Shown here: one piece after another, positions 8,284 to 15,626 of the stretch
Numbering within the stretch: the stretch's first letter is position 1
How the letters are laid out: each line of letters begins with the position of its first letter
Translations under genes and position numbers: made by a program
NCBI GenBank assembly: GCA_028065135.1
Contig: JAPTWR010000179.1
Span: forward strand, 1 to 19,648
Length of the DNA: 19,648 nucleotides
Source of the DNA: Acidithiobacillus sp.
Lineage (GTDB): Bacteria; Pseudomonadota; Gammaproteobacteria; Acidithiobacillales; Acidithiobacillaceae
Reading direction: 5' to 3'
The notes under the pieces: model-generated
What the model saw: the letters and a program-made list of their open reading frames with translations, nothing else
Databases searched by the model: none
What the model was told of the DNA's origin: nothing

Positions 8284-9006
8284 ATGAATACATCCATCCT
8301 CTCTTCCCCGGTTCAGTCCCCAAAGTTCAAGAAGGATCACTTCGGACGGGCGCTGATGATTGGTGCCGTTATAGAGGCGCTGATGATCGGGGGACTGATT
8401 TATTCCCATCTGTCGCAGCCGGTGACGGTCAAGCCAAAGCCAAAGATTATGGCGGTCCACATGATTAAACCGGCACCACCCAAGCCCAAACCTTTGCCCC
8501 CGCCACCGAAGCCCGTGGTGCATCCGAAGCCGATCCTGAAACCACTGCCCAAACCCATACCGAGGCCAGTTCCGCATCCGGTGGCGCATCATCCGCTGCC
8601 GCCCAAACCGCTGCTCGCCAAAACGCCCGCACCGCGGGCACCGGTATACACGCCACCGGTGACCCCGCTCGCGCCACCATCGCCGCCCGCACCGAGTCCG
8701 GCAGCGCGCCAGTCGGCCATGGACACCTACGCGGCCATGCTGCGTACGCGGGTACAGGCCAATGCCCACGTGCCGGATTCCGTCCGGATGATGCATGTCG
8801 GAGGAACCGCCGTGATTTCCTTTCGCCTGACGCCGTCGGGTCATCTGCTTTCCGCGCAGGTTGCCCAGAGCAGCGGTATCGGCGCCATCAACCGCGCCGC
8901 CCTGAAGACCGTGGAGAACACCCGCTTCCCACCGTTTACCAAAAAGATGCCCAAACATCCCATGACGTTCGATGTGTCGGTGCATCTCTCCGCTCACGGT
9001 AGTTAA
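8284..9006 (+). CDS. tonB: TonB energy transducer
   Basis: A 240-residue TonB-family protein that spans the periplasm and transmits the ExbB/ExbD-derived force to outer-membrane receptors. It has a short cytoplasmic head, one membrane helix at about residues 23-43 (ALMIGAVIEALMIGGLIY) and a long rigid Pro/Lys linker at about 48-145 with many KP and PP pairs. The C-terminal TonB domain, from about 150, contains VGGTAVISFRLTPSGHLLSA, INRAALKTV and FPPFTKKMP. The usual S-x3-H motif of the TonB helix reads G27-x3-E31 here, so the functional histidine appears to be replaced by glutamate. The start follows AAGGA about ten bases upstream. It lies 74 bp behind the phosphoesterase and is probably the dedicated transducer for the adjacent receptors. 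No exbB or exbD lies next to it; the exbD is at the left end of the window. Confidence 0.92.
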   Translation: MNTSILSSPVQSPKFKKDHFGRALMIGAVIEALMIGGLIYSHLSQPVTVKPKPKIMAVHMIKPAPPKPKPLPPPPKPVVHPKPILKPLPKPIPRPVPHPVAHHPLPPKPLLAKTPAPRAPVYTPPVTPLAPPSPPAPSPAARQSAMDTYAAMLRTRVQANAHVPDSVRMMHVGGTAVISFRLTPSGHLLSAQVAQSSGIGAINRAALKTVENTRFPPFTKKMPKHPMTFDVSVHLSAHGS

Positions 9007-9016
9007 GGGAAAAGGT

Positions 9017-9049
9017 CGCACCCACGGTCCCGGACGACTTTCGGGTGCG
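9017..9049 (+). terminator. Possible hairpin after tonB
   Basis: CGCACCC (9017-9023) and GGGTGCG (9043-9049) can pair as a 7-bp G/C-rich stem with a 19-base loop, starting 11 bases behind the tonB stop. The T-run that would make it a clear intrinsic terminator comes only 15 bases later (9064-9068), next to the ribosome site of the following gene. It could weaken read-through into the HD-domain gene or protect the tonB transcript end. Evidence is limited to the pairing. Confidence 0.3.
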
Positions 9050-9084
9050 CGGCGCTCCCTCACTTTTTGGTTTTGGAGACTGAC

Positions 9085-9684
9085 ATGGAAGCATCTGCTA
9101 CTGAAAATGACGCCGCCGCACGCCAGGCTATTGCCGATCACATTCGCACGCTTTTCGAGGGCCCTGGCAGCCGGCAATGGTACGACGGTTACGAAGCTGT
9201 ATCGCAGACGCGGCATGCCCTGCAATGTGCGCAGAACGCCATTGCGACGGGTGCGGAGGAGCGTCTGGTAAGCGCCGCATTCCTCCATGATATTGGCCAT
9301 TTCATCGATCTGAATGGGCGAGACAAATTTCAGAGTGGCAGCGATGCCCAACATGAGGAGATTGGAGCCAACTGGTTGGGGCAGTGGTTTCCGCCCTCGG
9401 TAACGGAACCGATTCGCTGGCATGTTGCAGCAAAACGTTACTTGTGCGCGACCGAGCCGAGCTATCATGCGTCCCTCTCCCTGGTTTCTCAACGAAGCCT
9501 GGCACTCCAGGGCGGAGTGATGTCCGCAGGAGAGTGCATGGCCTTCGAGAAAATGCGTTTTAGTGCCGATGCCATTCGCCTGCGCCGATGGGACGATCAC
9601 GCCAAAGACCCCGAAAAGCCGCTACCGGATTTCCAGGATGTCATGGCTTACATCATACGCAGCGTCCACGTTCCCGCCATATAG
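9085..9684 (+). CDS. phnZ: PhnZ-like HD-domain phosphonate oxygenase
   Basis: A 199-residue HD-domain protein of the mixed-valent di-iron oxygenase group (PhnZ/TmpB type) often found in phosphonate clusters. PhnZ cleaves the C-P bond of 1-hydroxy-2-aminoethylphosphonate to glycine and phosphate after its partner PhnY hydroxylates the substrate. Metal ligands can be followed in order: H44 (SQTRHALQCA), H68-D69 (FLHDIGHF), H90 (AQHEEIGA), H113 (RWHVAAKRYL) and D170 (RRWDDHAK). Substrate-pocket features HVAAKRYL and LQGGVM (Q142) are also typical. The ATG at 9085 is preferred over an in-frame TTG at 9067 because GGAG lies at 9075-9078. No phnY-like dioxygenase gene is in the window, so the true substrate is open. 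The family assignment is strong; identity as PhnZ itself is not. Confidence 0.82.
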   Translation: MEASATENDAAARQAIADHIRTLFEGPGSRQWYDGYEAVSQTRHALQCAQNAIATGAEERLVSAAFLHDIGHFIDLNGRDKFQSGSDAQHEEIGANWLGQWFPPSVTEPIRWHVAAKRYLCATEPSYHASLSLVSQRSLALQGGVMSAGECMAFEKMRFSADAIRLRRWDDHAKDPEKPLPDFQDVMAYIIRSVHVPAI

Positions 9685-9722
9685 CGACTGTCGCATCACC
9701 TTCAGCGATTAAGGAAATCTCC

Positions 9723-11120
9723 ATGCACACAGTCCATGCGTTATTTGATGATCTGAAGATCAACAAATCACACCGCCGAATTGTTCTGGCCGCTGGTTTG
9801 GGCATTTTTCTCGATGGCTATGATTTGTCCATCATTGCCGTCGCCTTGCTTTTGCTGAAGCCTGACTGGCATCTGTCGGCAGTGGTCACCGGTTTGCTAG
9901 GCGCGGCGACGCTGGCTGGGGCGGCACTCGGTGGCTTGATTGGTGGGCGCATTGCGGATCTTTTCGGTCGCAAAGTGCTTTATCTAATCGACATAGCAGC
10001 ATTTTTAATAGCGGCTTTGCTCTCCGGTATCGCTTGGGATGTGACCTCCCTGATCATTTTCCGTGTTCTTTTGGGTATCGGTGTAGGTATGGATTATCCC
10101 TTGAGCTCGAGCTACATCGCGGAGTTCATGCCCAAAGCGCAGAGGGGATCAGGGCTCTCTTGGGCATTTACCTTGTGGATGATTGGCGCTGTGGTTTCCG
10201 CAGTCATTGGGTTGGTGCTACTGCAGGCCGGTCCGAATGCCTGGCGCTGGATGTTCATCAGTGGGGCTGTTCCGGCTTTGGCGGTACTCTGGTTGCGGCG
10301 CAATCTCCCGGAAACTCCGCGCTGGTATATCGCGCATAATCGACCGGAAGTGGCAATTCAGGTGCTCCAGAGCATGTCACCAAATGTGGATGCACAGAGC
10401 CTGCGGGAAGCCCTTCAAAGGCAGGCTCCAGAACCCGTCCAAATGCGCGCCTGGGCCACCTTGTTTGCTCCGCAATGGTTAGGGCGCACACTGTTGGTAG
10501 TCATACCTTGGATGATGGTGGATGTCAGTGCTTATGGTTTGATCGTGTATCTGCCTATCTTGCTGGAGGGTTTCGGCATCCACTCCCACACGGATGCCTT
10601 GCTGTGGAATGTACTCTTCGATCTCATCGCTTTGTGCGGTATCGCGTCTCTGGCACTGGGCACACGCCGGATTGGTAGAGTTTTTCCGCAACTCGCGGGT
10701 TTTGCGCTGAATGCTTTTTTTCTGGGTGTCCTGGGTCTGGTGGCACTCTACATGCAGCCCCCGATCTGGCTGCTCATTGTCACCATCTTCGGATACACCT
10801 TCTTTAACAATTTCGGACCAGCCACCACGACCTGGCTCCTGCCAGTAGAGATTTTCCCAACGGATCTGCGCGCCTCAGCCCATGGCCTGGCGACGGCCTG
10901 TTCCCGCGTGGCGGCGGCGACCTCCGTTTTTCTGCTGCCCAGCGTGCATGCGGCGGTAGGTAATGGTTGGCTGATGCTGATTCTGGCGGCTACGGCGCTG
11001 GTGGGTTTGCTGGTGACCTTGTTGCTGGGTCGCGATGTGGAGCCCGGCATCCGTAGTCTAGAGGAGATTTCAGAAGTAGCGGAGCCTAATGCCCCTGTGA
11101 TCGCGGCCATAGCGGATTAG
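9723..11120 (+). CDS. MFS transporter, sugar-porter/phosphate-symporter-like
   Basis: A 465-residue inner-membrane permease with 12 predicted helices. The ATG at 9723 follows AAGGA (9711-9715); the frame is open further upstream, but that stretch overlaps the HD-domain gene and is not membrane-like. Visible family motifs are a TM1 aspartate in FLDGYDLSI (about 29-37), the loop 2-3 signature GGRIADLFGRK (74-84), GIGVGMDYPLSSSYIAEF (about 118-135) with following RG, and PETPRWYI after helix 6. The GxDYPLS stretch recalls the phosphate:H+ symporters of the sugar-porter group, though many uncharacterised organic-solute permeases share it. It lies 38 bp behind the PhnZ-like gene and just before the C-P lyase promoter, so import of a phosphonate, phosphate or phosphoester is a reasonable guess. 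A truncated relative lies on the minus strand at 18785-18883. Confidence 0.88.
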   Translation: MHTVHALFDDLKINKSHRRIVLAAGLGIFLDGYDLSIIAVALLLLKPDWHLSAVVTGLLGAATLAGAALGGLIGGRIADLFGRKVLYLIDIAAFLIAALLSGIAWDVTSLIIFRVLLGIGVGMDYPLSSSYIAEFMPKAQRGSGLSWAFTLWMIGAVVSAVIGLVLLQAGPNAWRWMFISGAVPALAVLWLRRNLPETPRWYIAHNRPEVAIQVLQSMSPNVDAQSLREALQRQAPEPVQMRAWATLFAPQWLGRTLLVVIPWMMVDVSAYGLIVYLPILLEGFGIHSHTDALLWNVLFDLIALCGIASLALGTRRIGRVFPQLAGFALNAFFLGVLGLVALYMQPPIWLLIVTIFGYTFFNNFGPATTTWLLPVEIFPTDLRASAHGLATACSRVAAATSVFLLPSVHAAVGNGWLMLILAATALVGLLVTLLLGRDVEPGIRSLEEISEVAEPNAPVIAAIAD

Positions 11121-11153
11121 CGCTTAGGGAATGCAAGGCTGGATCTCAGATGC

Positions 11154-11183
11154 TTGACGCGGTGTGTTCGCACACTATATGAT
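11154..11183 (+). promoter_or_regulatory. Sigma70-type promoter of the phn operon
   Basis: TTGACG (11154-11159) and TATGAT (11178-11183) differ by one base each from the consensus -35 and -10 hexamers and are 18 bp apart; an alternative -10, TATATG at 11176-11181, gives a 16-bp spacer. Transcription would start near 11190, inside the palindrome described next, leaving a leader of roughly 27 bases before phnG. It is the only good promoter-like pair in the 96-bp gap, and the following ten genes have no other gap large enough for a strong promoter. Unmapped experimentally. Confidence 0.55.
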
Positions 11184-11196
11184 ATAGACGTCTATA
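11183..11196 (+). promoter_or_regulatory. Perfect 14-bp palindrome, likely PhnF operator
   Basis: The sequence TATAGACGTCTATA is a perfect inverted repeat formed by two TATAGAC arms back to back. It begins at the last base of the candidate -10 box and covers the predicted transcription start, a position where a bound repressor would block initiation. The arm matches the core of the PhnF site reported in mycobacteria (TGGTATAGACCA, from memory), and GntR/HutC-type regulators commonly bind such short A/T-flanked palindromes. The operon encodes its own PhnF as the last gene, so autoregulated repression is the natural reading. Binding itself is inference. Confidence 0.6.
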
Positions 11197-11216
11197 CATG
11201 TTTGGAATACTTTAAG

Positions 11217-11693
11217 ATGAGATTCGACGAAACATCGGTCAACTCCACCAATCTGACCAGCATGCGCGCTCGCTGGATATCGGAGATCGCTCACGCAATA
11301 TTCTCCGACTTGGCGGATGCTGCGGCGGGTGTCGAACGCTGGCCGGGGTTCACTTCCATCAATTCGCCGGAAGTCGGCTTGATCATGGTCCATGGACGCA
11401 TGGGCGGTCTGGGTGATCCCTTTCCTTTAGGAGAATGTACGATCACCCGCTGCGTGGTGCAGGACGATCAAGGCTACATGGGTTTGGCCTATGTCCTCGG
11501 CGACAGGCTTGCCCATGCGGAAATCGCCGCCAAACTGGATGCCCTGCTTCAACATCCGGAGCGGCAATCGTCCTTATGGGACCGAATCATCGTCCCGCTC
11601 ATGATCCTTCGTACAGACCGCGAAGCGCAGACAAAGCAGGAAAATCAAAGTAGTTGTGTGCAGTTCTTCACAATGGAAACCATGCGGTCATGA
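11217..11693 (+). CDS. phnG: C-P lyase core subunit PhnG
   Basis: A 158-residue subunit of the PhnGHIJ core complex. With PhnI and PhnH it takes part in displacing adenine from ATP by a phosphonate to give alpha-D-ribose 1-phosphonate 5-triphosphate. The family pattern is visible: an RARW motif near the N-terminus, then RMGGLGDPFPLGECTITRCVV, GYMGLAYVLGDR and a helical tail with AEIAAKLDALLQ. The ATG at 11217 is chosen because GGAA at 11204-11207 can serve as ribosome site and the promoter and operator lie directly upstream; the frame is open to 11154, but those codons would overlap the -35 to -10 region. A later ATG at 11262 lacks a ribosome site. First gene of the operon; its TGA is embedded in the phnH start. 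Confidence 0.95.
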   Translation: MRFDETSVNSTNLTSMRARWISEIAHAIFSDLADAAAGVERWPGFTSINSPEVGLIMVHGRMGGLGDPFPLGECTITRCVVQDDQGYMGLAYVLGDRLAHAEIAAKLDALLQHPERQSSLWDRIIVPLMILRTDREAQTKQENQSSCVQFFTMETMRS

Positions 11694-12232
11694 TGACATT
11701 GGATGGCCAATGGACCTTTCGGATGCTCCTGGAGGCTATGTCCTGCCCGGGACAACACATGACGCTGCCGGACTCGGCTGAGGAGTCGCCTTTCCGGCCT
11801 GCCTGCACAGCCATCATACATACCCTGCTGGATGCGGATACCCCGGTTGCCCTGGCGCACCCCGATGCCGCAGCGGAGCATTGGCTGAGAACGCGCTGTT
11901 ATGCCCTGGTGGTCCCTCCCAAAGATGCTGTCTTTGCTGTCGCGACGGATTGGCCTTGGGAGGAACATGTTTTCCCCATCGGGACTGAGGAGGAACCAGA
12001 GAATAGCGCCACACTGATCATCGAGATCCCCACCCTGCAAGGCGGGCCGAATCTGATCCTGAGAGGACCGGGTATTCAGAGCACGCGGACTATTGCGCCT
12101 GAGATTGGCGCCGGATTTTTACCCTTCTCGCAACATAATCATGCCCTCTATCCCCGGGGCATCGACCTGATATTGTGCAGTGGCCGGGATTTTCTCTGCC
12201 TGCCGAGAACCACGGAAATAGAGGAGGCCTAA
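11690..12232 (+). CDS. phnH: C-P lyase core subunit PhnH
   Basis: A 180-residue subunit of the C-P lyase core complex; PhnH forms dimers and binds at the edge of the PhnGIJ core. Visible family traits are FRMLLEAMSCPGQ near the start, the TPVALAHPDA segment and the closing HALYPRGIDLILCSG with LPRTTEIEEA. The start region is ATGATG at 11690-11695 with the phnG stop TGA inside it, so either ATG would give tight translational coupling; a GTG at 11654 is also in frame but would add a tail unlike the family. A GGAA lies about 11 bases upstream. Normal length and no missing parts. Confidence 0.93.
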   Translation: MMTLDGQWTFRMLLEAMSCPGQHMTLPDSAEESPFRPACTAIIHTLLDADTPVALAHPDAAAEHWLRTRCYALVVPPKDAVFAVATDWPWEEHVFPIGTEEEPENSATLIIEIPTLQGGPNLILRGPGIQSTRTIAPEIGAGFLPFSQHNHALYPRGIDLILCSGRDFLCLPRTTEIEEA

Positions 12233-12235
12233 GCG

Positions 12236-13324
12236 ATGTCTTACGTGGCAGTCAAAGGAGGTTCCGCCGCCATTCGGGCCGCCCATCGCCTCGTGCGCAA
12301 ACGGATGCGGGGTGATCCCGATGCTCCTGAAATCACTCCCCGGCAAATATGCGAGCAAATGCATCTGGGCGTGGATCGTGTCATGGCCGAAGCCTCTCTC
12401 TACGACGTGGATTTGGCGGCCAGGGCCATGCTGCAGGCGCAGGGCGACATGATCGAGGCGATATTTTTACTGCGTGCCTATCGCGCCACTCTAACCCGGT
12501 TTCTGGATTCTACGCCGCTCGCGATGGATGCCATGCGGGTGCAGCGGCGAATCTCCGCAGCCTTCAAGGATTTGCCCGGCGGCCAACAACTGGGTCAGAC
12601 TTATGACTATTCTCACCGGCTCTTCGGCTATTTTGATCGCCTGGAGACAGCGTCCGAAGTCGAGTCCGGCAAAGCCGAAGTCCCGCCGGAGCCAATGACC
12701 AGCGTTATGGGCCTCTTGGAAAAAGAAGGTTTGATGGAGCCAGCCGCAGCCTGTGAGCCATCGGCAGAGAACACGCAGCAAGACATCACGCAGCACCCCC
12801 TGCTTTTCCCGGCCAGTCGTGCGCAACGCTTACAGTCCCTGGCCCGCGGCGATGAAGGGTTCCTGCTCTCCATGGCCTATTCCACCCAAAGGGGCTACGG
12901 CCAAAATCACCCCTTTATCGCAGAGTTGCGCATGGGGGATGTGACCGTGGAGATCACCCCGCCGGAGTTGGGGTTTTCCATCGGAATCGGGACCATTACC
13001 GTCACCGAGTGCCAGATGATCAATCAGTTTCAGGCCAAGAGTCCGGAAGAAGCCGCCTTTAGCCGCGGTTACGGCCTGGTCTTCGGCCATAGTGAGCGTA
13101 AGGCCATCGCCATGGCTCTAGTGGATCGGGCGCTGCGGGCCGGGGAGTTGGGTGAAGAATCGCTTTCCCCGGCGCAGGACGAGCAATTCGTCTTGAGTCA
13201 CTGCGACAACGTCGAGGCGACGGGCTTCGTAGAGCATCTGAAACTCCCGCACTACGTGGATTTCCAGAGTGAGATTCAAACCTTGCGGCATCTGCGTAAG
13301 ACGGCGGCAAAAGACGGAGCATAA
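12236..13324 (+). CDS. phnI: C-P lyase core subunit PhnI
   Basis: A 362-residue protein, standard length for PhnI, the nucleosidase-type subunit that (with PhnG and PhnH) attaches the phosphonate to C1 of the ATP ribose and releases adenine. The start MSYVAVKGGSAAI is nearly invariant in the family. Other conserved stretches are LVRKRMRGD, ICEQMHLGVDRVMAEASLYD, MAYSTQRGYGQNHPFI, TECQMINQFQ and FSRGYGLVFGHSERKAIAMA. A very good GAGGAGG (12221-12227) ends eight bases before the ATG, inside the end of phnH, and probably makes this one of the best translated genes of the operon. The gap to phnH is 3 bp. Confidence 0.97.
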   Translation: MSYVAVKGGSAAIRAAHRLVRKRMRGDPDAPEITPRQICEQMHLGVDRVMAEASLYDVDLAARAMLQAQGDMIEAIFLLRAYRATLTRFLDSTPLAMDAMRVQRRISAAFKDLPGGQQLGQTYDYSHRLFGYFDRLETASEVESGKAEVPPEPMTSVMGLLEKEGLMEPAAACEPSAENTQQDITQHPLLFPASRAQRLQSLARGDEGFLLSMAYSTQRGYGQNHPFIAELRMGDVTVEITPPELGFSIGIGTITVTECQMINQFQAKSPEEAAFSRGYGLVFGHSERKAIAMALVDRALRAGELGEESLSPAQDEQFVLSHCDNVEATGFVEHLKLPHYVDFQSEIQTLRHLRKTAAKDGA

Positions 13325-13327
13325 GGT

Positions 13328-14152
13328 ATGACGATCTACTATAATTTCGCCTATCTCGATGAGGGGACGAAGAAGAAAATACGACGAACCCTGCTCAAAG
13401 CCGTGGCCATCCCCGGTCACCAAATCCCCTTCGCCTCCCGGGAAATGCCTTTGCCTTACGGCTGGGGGACCGGCGGCATCCAGGTGACGGCCGCCGTTAT
13501 TGGCCCTGAGGATATCCTCAAGGTGATCGATCAGGGCTCCGATGATACGACCAACGCGGTCTCCATCCGCAGCTTCTTCCGGAGTGCCACGGGAGTGCGG
13601 ACCACCACCTCGACCCGGGAAGCAACCTTGATTCAGACCCGTCACCGGATCCCGGAAACACCCCTGCATGCGGGACAGATATTGGTCTATCAGGTGCCGA
13701 TGCCGGAACCCCTGTTCAAGCTGGAGCCCCGGGTTTCCGAAACCATCGCCCTACACGCCATGGCCGATTATAGCCTCATGTATCTGAAGCTCTATGATCA
13801 GATCACTCGCTATGGCCGCATCGCCATCGGTTACGAATATCCGGTTATCGTCCATGATCGCTATCTTACGTCGCCGTCCCCGATCCCCGCCTATGATGTG
13901 CCAAAAATGCATATGAGTCCGGCGCTACAGCTATTTGGCGCGGGCCGGGAAAAGCGCCTTTATGCGATTCCCCCGTACACGCGGGTTATACCGCTCGACT
14001 TCACCGACTACCCCTTTGATCCGGTCAATACCCGGCAGCCCTGCGCGCTCTGCGGCGCGGTGGAGTCTTACAAGGATGAGATCGTGATCGATGACGCAGG
14101 CAACCGTCAGTTCATCTGCTCAGATACCGATTTCTGCGGGCAACGTCGATGA
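13328..14152 (+). CDS. phnJ: C-P lyase catalytic subunit PhnJ (radical SAM)
   Basis: A 274-residue radical-SAM enzyme that breaks the C-P bond of ribose 1-phosphonate 5-phosphate, giving the alkane and the 1,2-cyclic phosphate. The unusual C-terminal cluster motif is intact: C239, C242, C264 and C270, spaced as in the Escherichia coli enzyme, where three of them bind the 4Fe-4S cluster and one is the catalytic thiyl cysteine. The glycine that carries the protein radical is G30 in AIPGHQIPFASREMPLPYG. Other conserved parts are GWGTGGIQVTAA and SPSPIPAYDVPKMHMSP. The ATG has GGAG eight bases upstream; the gene starts 3 bp after phnI and its TGA overlaps the phnK ATG. All residues needed for activity are present. 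Confidence 0.98.
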   Translation: MTIYYNFAYLDEGTKKKIRRTLLKAVAIPGHQIPFASREMPLPYGWGTGGIQVTAAVIGPEDILKVIDQGSDDTTNAVSIRSFFRSATGVRTTTSTREATLIQTRHRIPETPLHAGQILVYQVPMPEPLFKLEPRVSETIALHAMADYSLMYLKLYDQITRYGRIAIGYEYPVIVHDRYLTSPSPIPAYDVPKMHMSPALQLFGAGREKRLYAIPPYTRVIPLDFTDYPFDPVNTRQPCALCGAVESYKDEIVIDDAGNRQFICSDTDFCGQRR

Positions 14153-14931
14153 ATTACAGTCCCGCTCCCATACTGATAGCGCGCGATCTGACCCTGTCCT
14201 TTGGCGCACTGTGTGCCCTGGAATCCGTGTCTTTGGAGGCTTATCCCGGCGAGGTGCTGGCCATTGTCGGGGAGAGCGGTTCCGGCAAAACAACCCTGCT
14301 GAACACCCTTTATGGGGCGCTGGCCCCGGACGCTGGCGAAGTCCGTTTCGGCGAGAGCGGGGAGTTAGACCGTTGCGTGCAGACGCTTCCGCGTCAGCAG
14401 TTGCGGCATCTGCATCGTTCTGCCTGGGGCTATGTTCACCAGAATCCCCGCGACGCGTTGCGCATGGAGATTACGGCGGGTGGCAATATCGTCGAAAGGC
14501 TCATGGCCGCCGGTGAAAGGCACTATGGCACGCTACGCGAAAAGGCCCTGTTCTGGCTTCAGAAAGTAGAAATCGATCCCAAACGCATCGACGATTTGCC
14601 GGGAACCTTCTCGGGCGGGATGCAGCAACGACTGCAGATCGCCAGAACCCTGATCAGCCATCCCTATCTACTTTTCATGGACGAGCCGACCAGTGGGCTG
14701 GATGTCTCGGTGCAGGCGGGTTTTCTGGATTTACTGCGTAATCTGGTGTCGGAGCAGAGAATGGCGGTGATTTTGGTGACCCATGATCTGGCGGTGGCCC
14801 GGTTGTTGGCCGGGCGCGTTGCCGTTATGCAGCGCGGACGCATTATTGAGACAGGAGTGACCGATCAGGTCCTCGATGATCCCCAGCATCCTTATACCCA
14901 GCTCCTGGTCAGTTCGGTGTTGCCTGCATGA
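14149..14931 (+). CDS. phnK: C-P lyase ABC protein PhnK
   Basis: A 260-residue ATP-binding-cassette protein without any membrane partner. In C-P lyase, PhnK binds the PhnJ face of the core complex and is thought to drive conformational change rather than transport. Visible elements: Walker A GESGSGKT (41-48), Q-loop at Q98 (VHQNPRDALRM), signature FSGGMQQRLQIARTL (from 154), Walker B LLFMDEP (174-180) and switch histidine in LVTHDLAVARLL. The resemblance to oligopeptide-transport ATPases (DppD/OppD type) is normal for PhnK, and the gene position between phnJ and phnL settles the identity. The ATG overlaps the phnJ stop (ATGA), and there is no strong ribosome site, so translation probably depends on coupling. 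Confidence 0.95.
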   Translation: MNYSPAPILIARDLTLSFGALCALESVSLEAYPGEVLAIVGESGSGKTTLLNTLYGALAPDAGEVRFGESGELDRCVQTLPRQQLRHLHRSAWGYVHQNPRDALRMEITAGGNIVERLMAAGERHYGTLREKALFWLQKVEIDPKRIDDLPGTFSGGMQQRLQIARTLISHPYLLFMDEPTSGLDVSVQAGFLDLLRNLVSEQRMAVILVTHDLAVARLLAGRVAVMQRGRIIETGVTDQVLDDPQHPYTQLLVSSVLPA

Positions 14932-15626
14932 ATCTGCTCGAAGTGAAAGACCTCCGCAAAACCTTCACCCTACACCTGCGGGGCGGATTGCAACTGGCTG
15001 TACTCCGTAATATCTCTTTTTCTGTAGCGGCGGGCGAATGTGTCGCGCTCGTTGGGCCCTCTGGCGCCGGTAAATCCACTTTACTGCGCACCATTTATGG
15101 GAATTATCGCGCCGAAAGCGGTTCGGTGACGGTCATGCACGACGGCGAACTGGTGGATCTGACCCGAGTGCCGCCGCAACAATTGCTGGTGATTCGTCGG
15201 CACAGCATAGCCTATGTGAGCCAGTTTCTGCGGGTGATTCCAAGGGTCTCTACACGCGCTATCGTGGCCAATGTGCTGAAGGATCAGGGCGTGCGTTCGG
15301 TAGACGCGGACGCACGCGCCGAGGCCATCTTGTTGACTTTGAAGATTCCTTTGCGTTTTCACGACTTGCCTCCGGCGACCTTCTCCGGGGGCGAGCAACA
15401 GCGAGTCAATCTGGCGCGCGCCCTGGTCAATGACCATCCGGTGTTGCTGTTGGATGAGCCGACGGCTTCTCTCGATGCCGAAAATGCCGCAGTGGTGCTG
15501 TCCCTGATCCAGGAAGCGAAACGCGCGGGTCGCGCCATTGTCAGCACCTTCCATGATCCGGACATGACCGCGCGCGTGGCCGATCGCCAGATTCCAATAA
15601 CTTCTCTAACGGAGAATGACAGATGA
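14928..15626 (+). CDS. phnL: C-P lyase ABC protein PhnL
   Basis: A 232-residue ATP-binding-cassette protein, again without membrane partner, which together with PhnK forms an ATPase pair on the C-P lyase core complex. Visible elements: Walker A GPSGAGKS (43-50), Q99 in YVSQFLRVIPRVS, signature FSGGEQQRVNLARAL (from 152) and Walker B LLLDEPTASLD (173-183). The SQFLRVIPRV segment after the Q-loop is characteristic of PhnL and separates it from LolD-like ATPases of similar length. It starts inside the phnK stop (ATGA) and ends inside the phnM start (ATGATG). Confidence 0.95.
   Translation: MNLLEVKDLRKTFTLHLRGGLQLAVLRNISFSVAAGECVALVGPSGAGKSTLLRTIYGNYRAESGSVTVMHDGELVDLTRVPPQQLLVIRRHSIAYVSQFLRVIPRVSTRAIVANVLKDQGVRSVDADARAEAILLTLKIPLRFHDLPPATFSGGEQQRVNLARALVNDHPVLLLDEPTASLDAENAAVVLSLIQEAKRAGRAIVSTFHDPDMTARVADRQIPITSLTENDR

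Noticed and set aside
8179..9600. Long open frame of 473 codons on the minus strand, opposite tonB and the HD-domain gene
   Set aside because: Its translation is rich in Arg, Trp, His and Gly in the tonB region, which is what the complement of Pro/Lys codons gives. It has no recognisable domain, and both plus-strand genes are certain.
9588..9722. Upstream extension of the MFS gene overlapping the HD-domain gene
   Set aside because: The added 45 residues are Arg-rich and unlike any MFS N-terminus. AAGGA precedes the ATG at 9723, and the truncated paralogue at 18883 starts at the same place.
11154..11216. N-terminal extension of PhnG beginning at a TTG at 11154
   Set aside because: Those codons coincide with the promoter and the palindrome, and the extra residues do not resemble PhnG.
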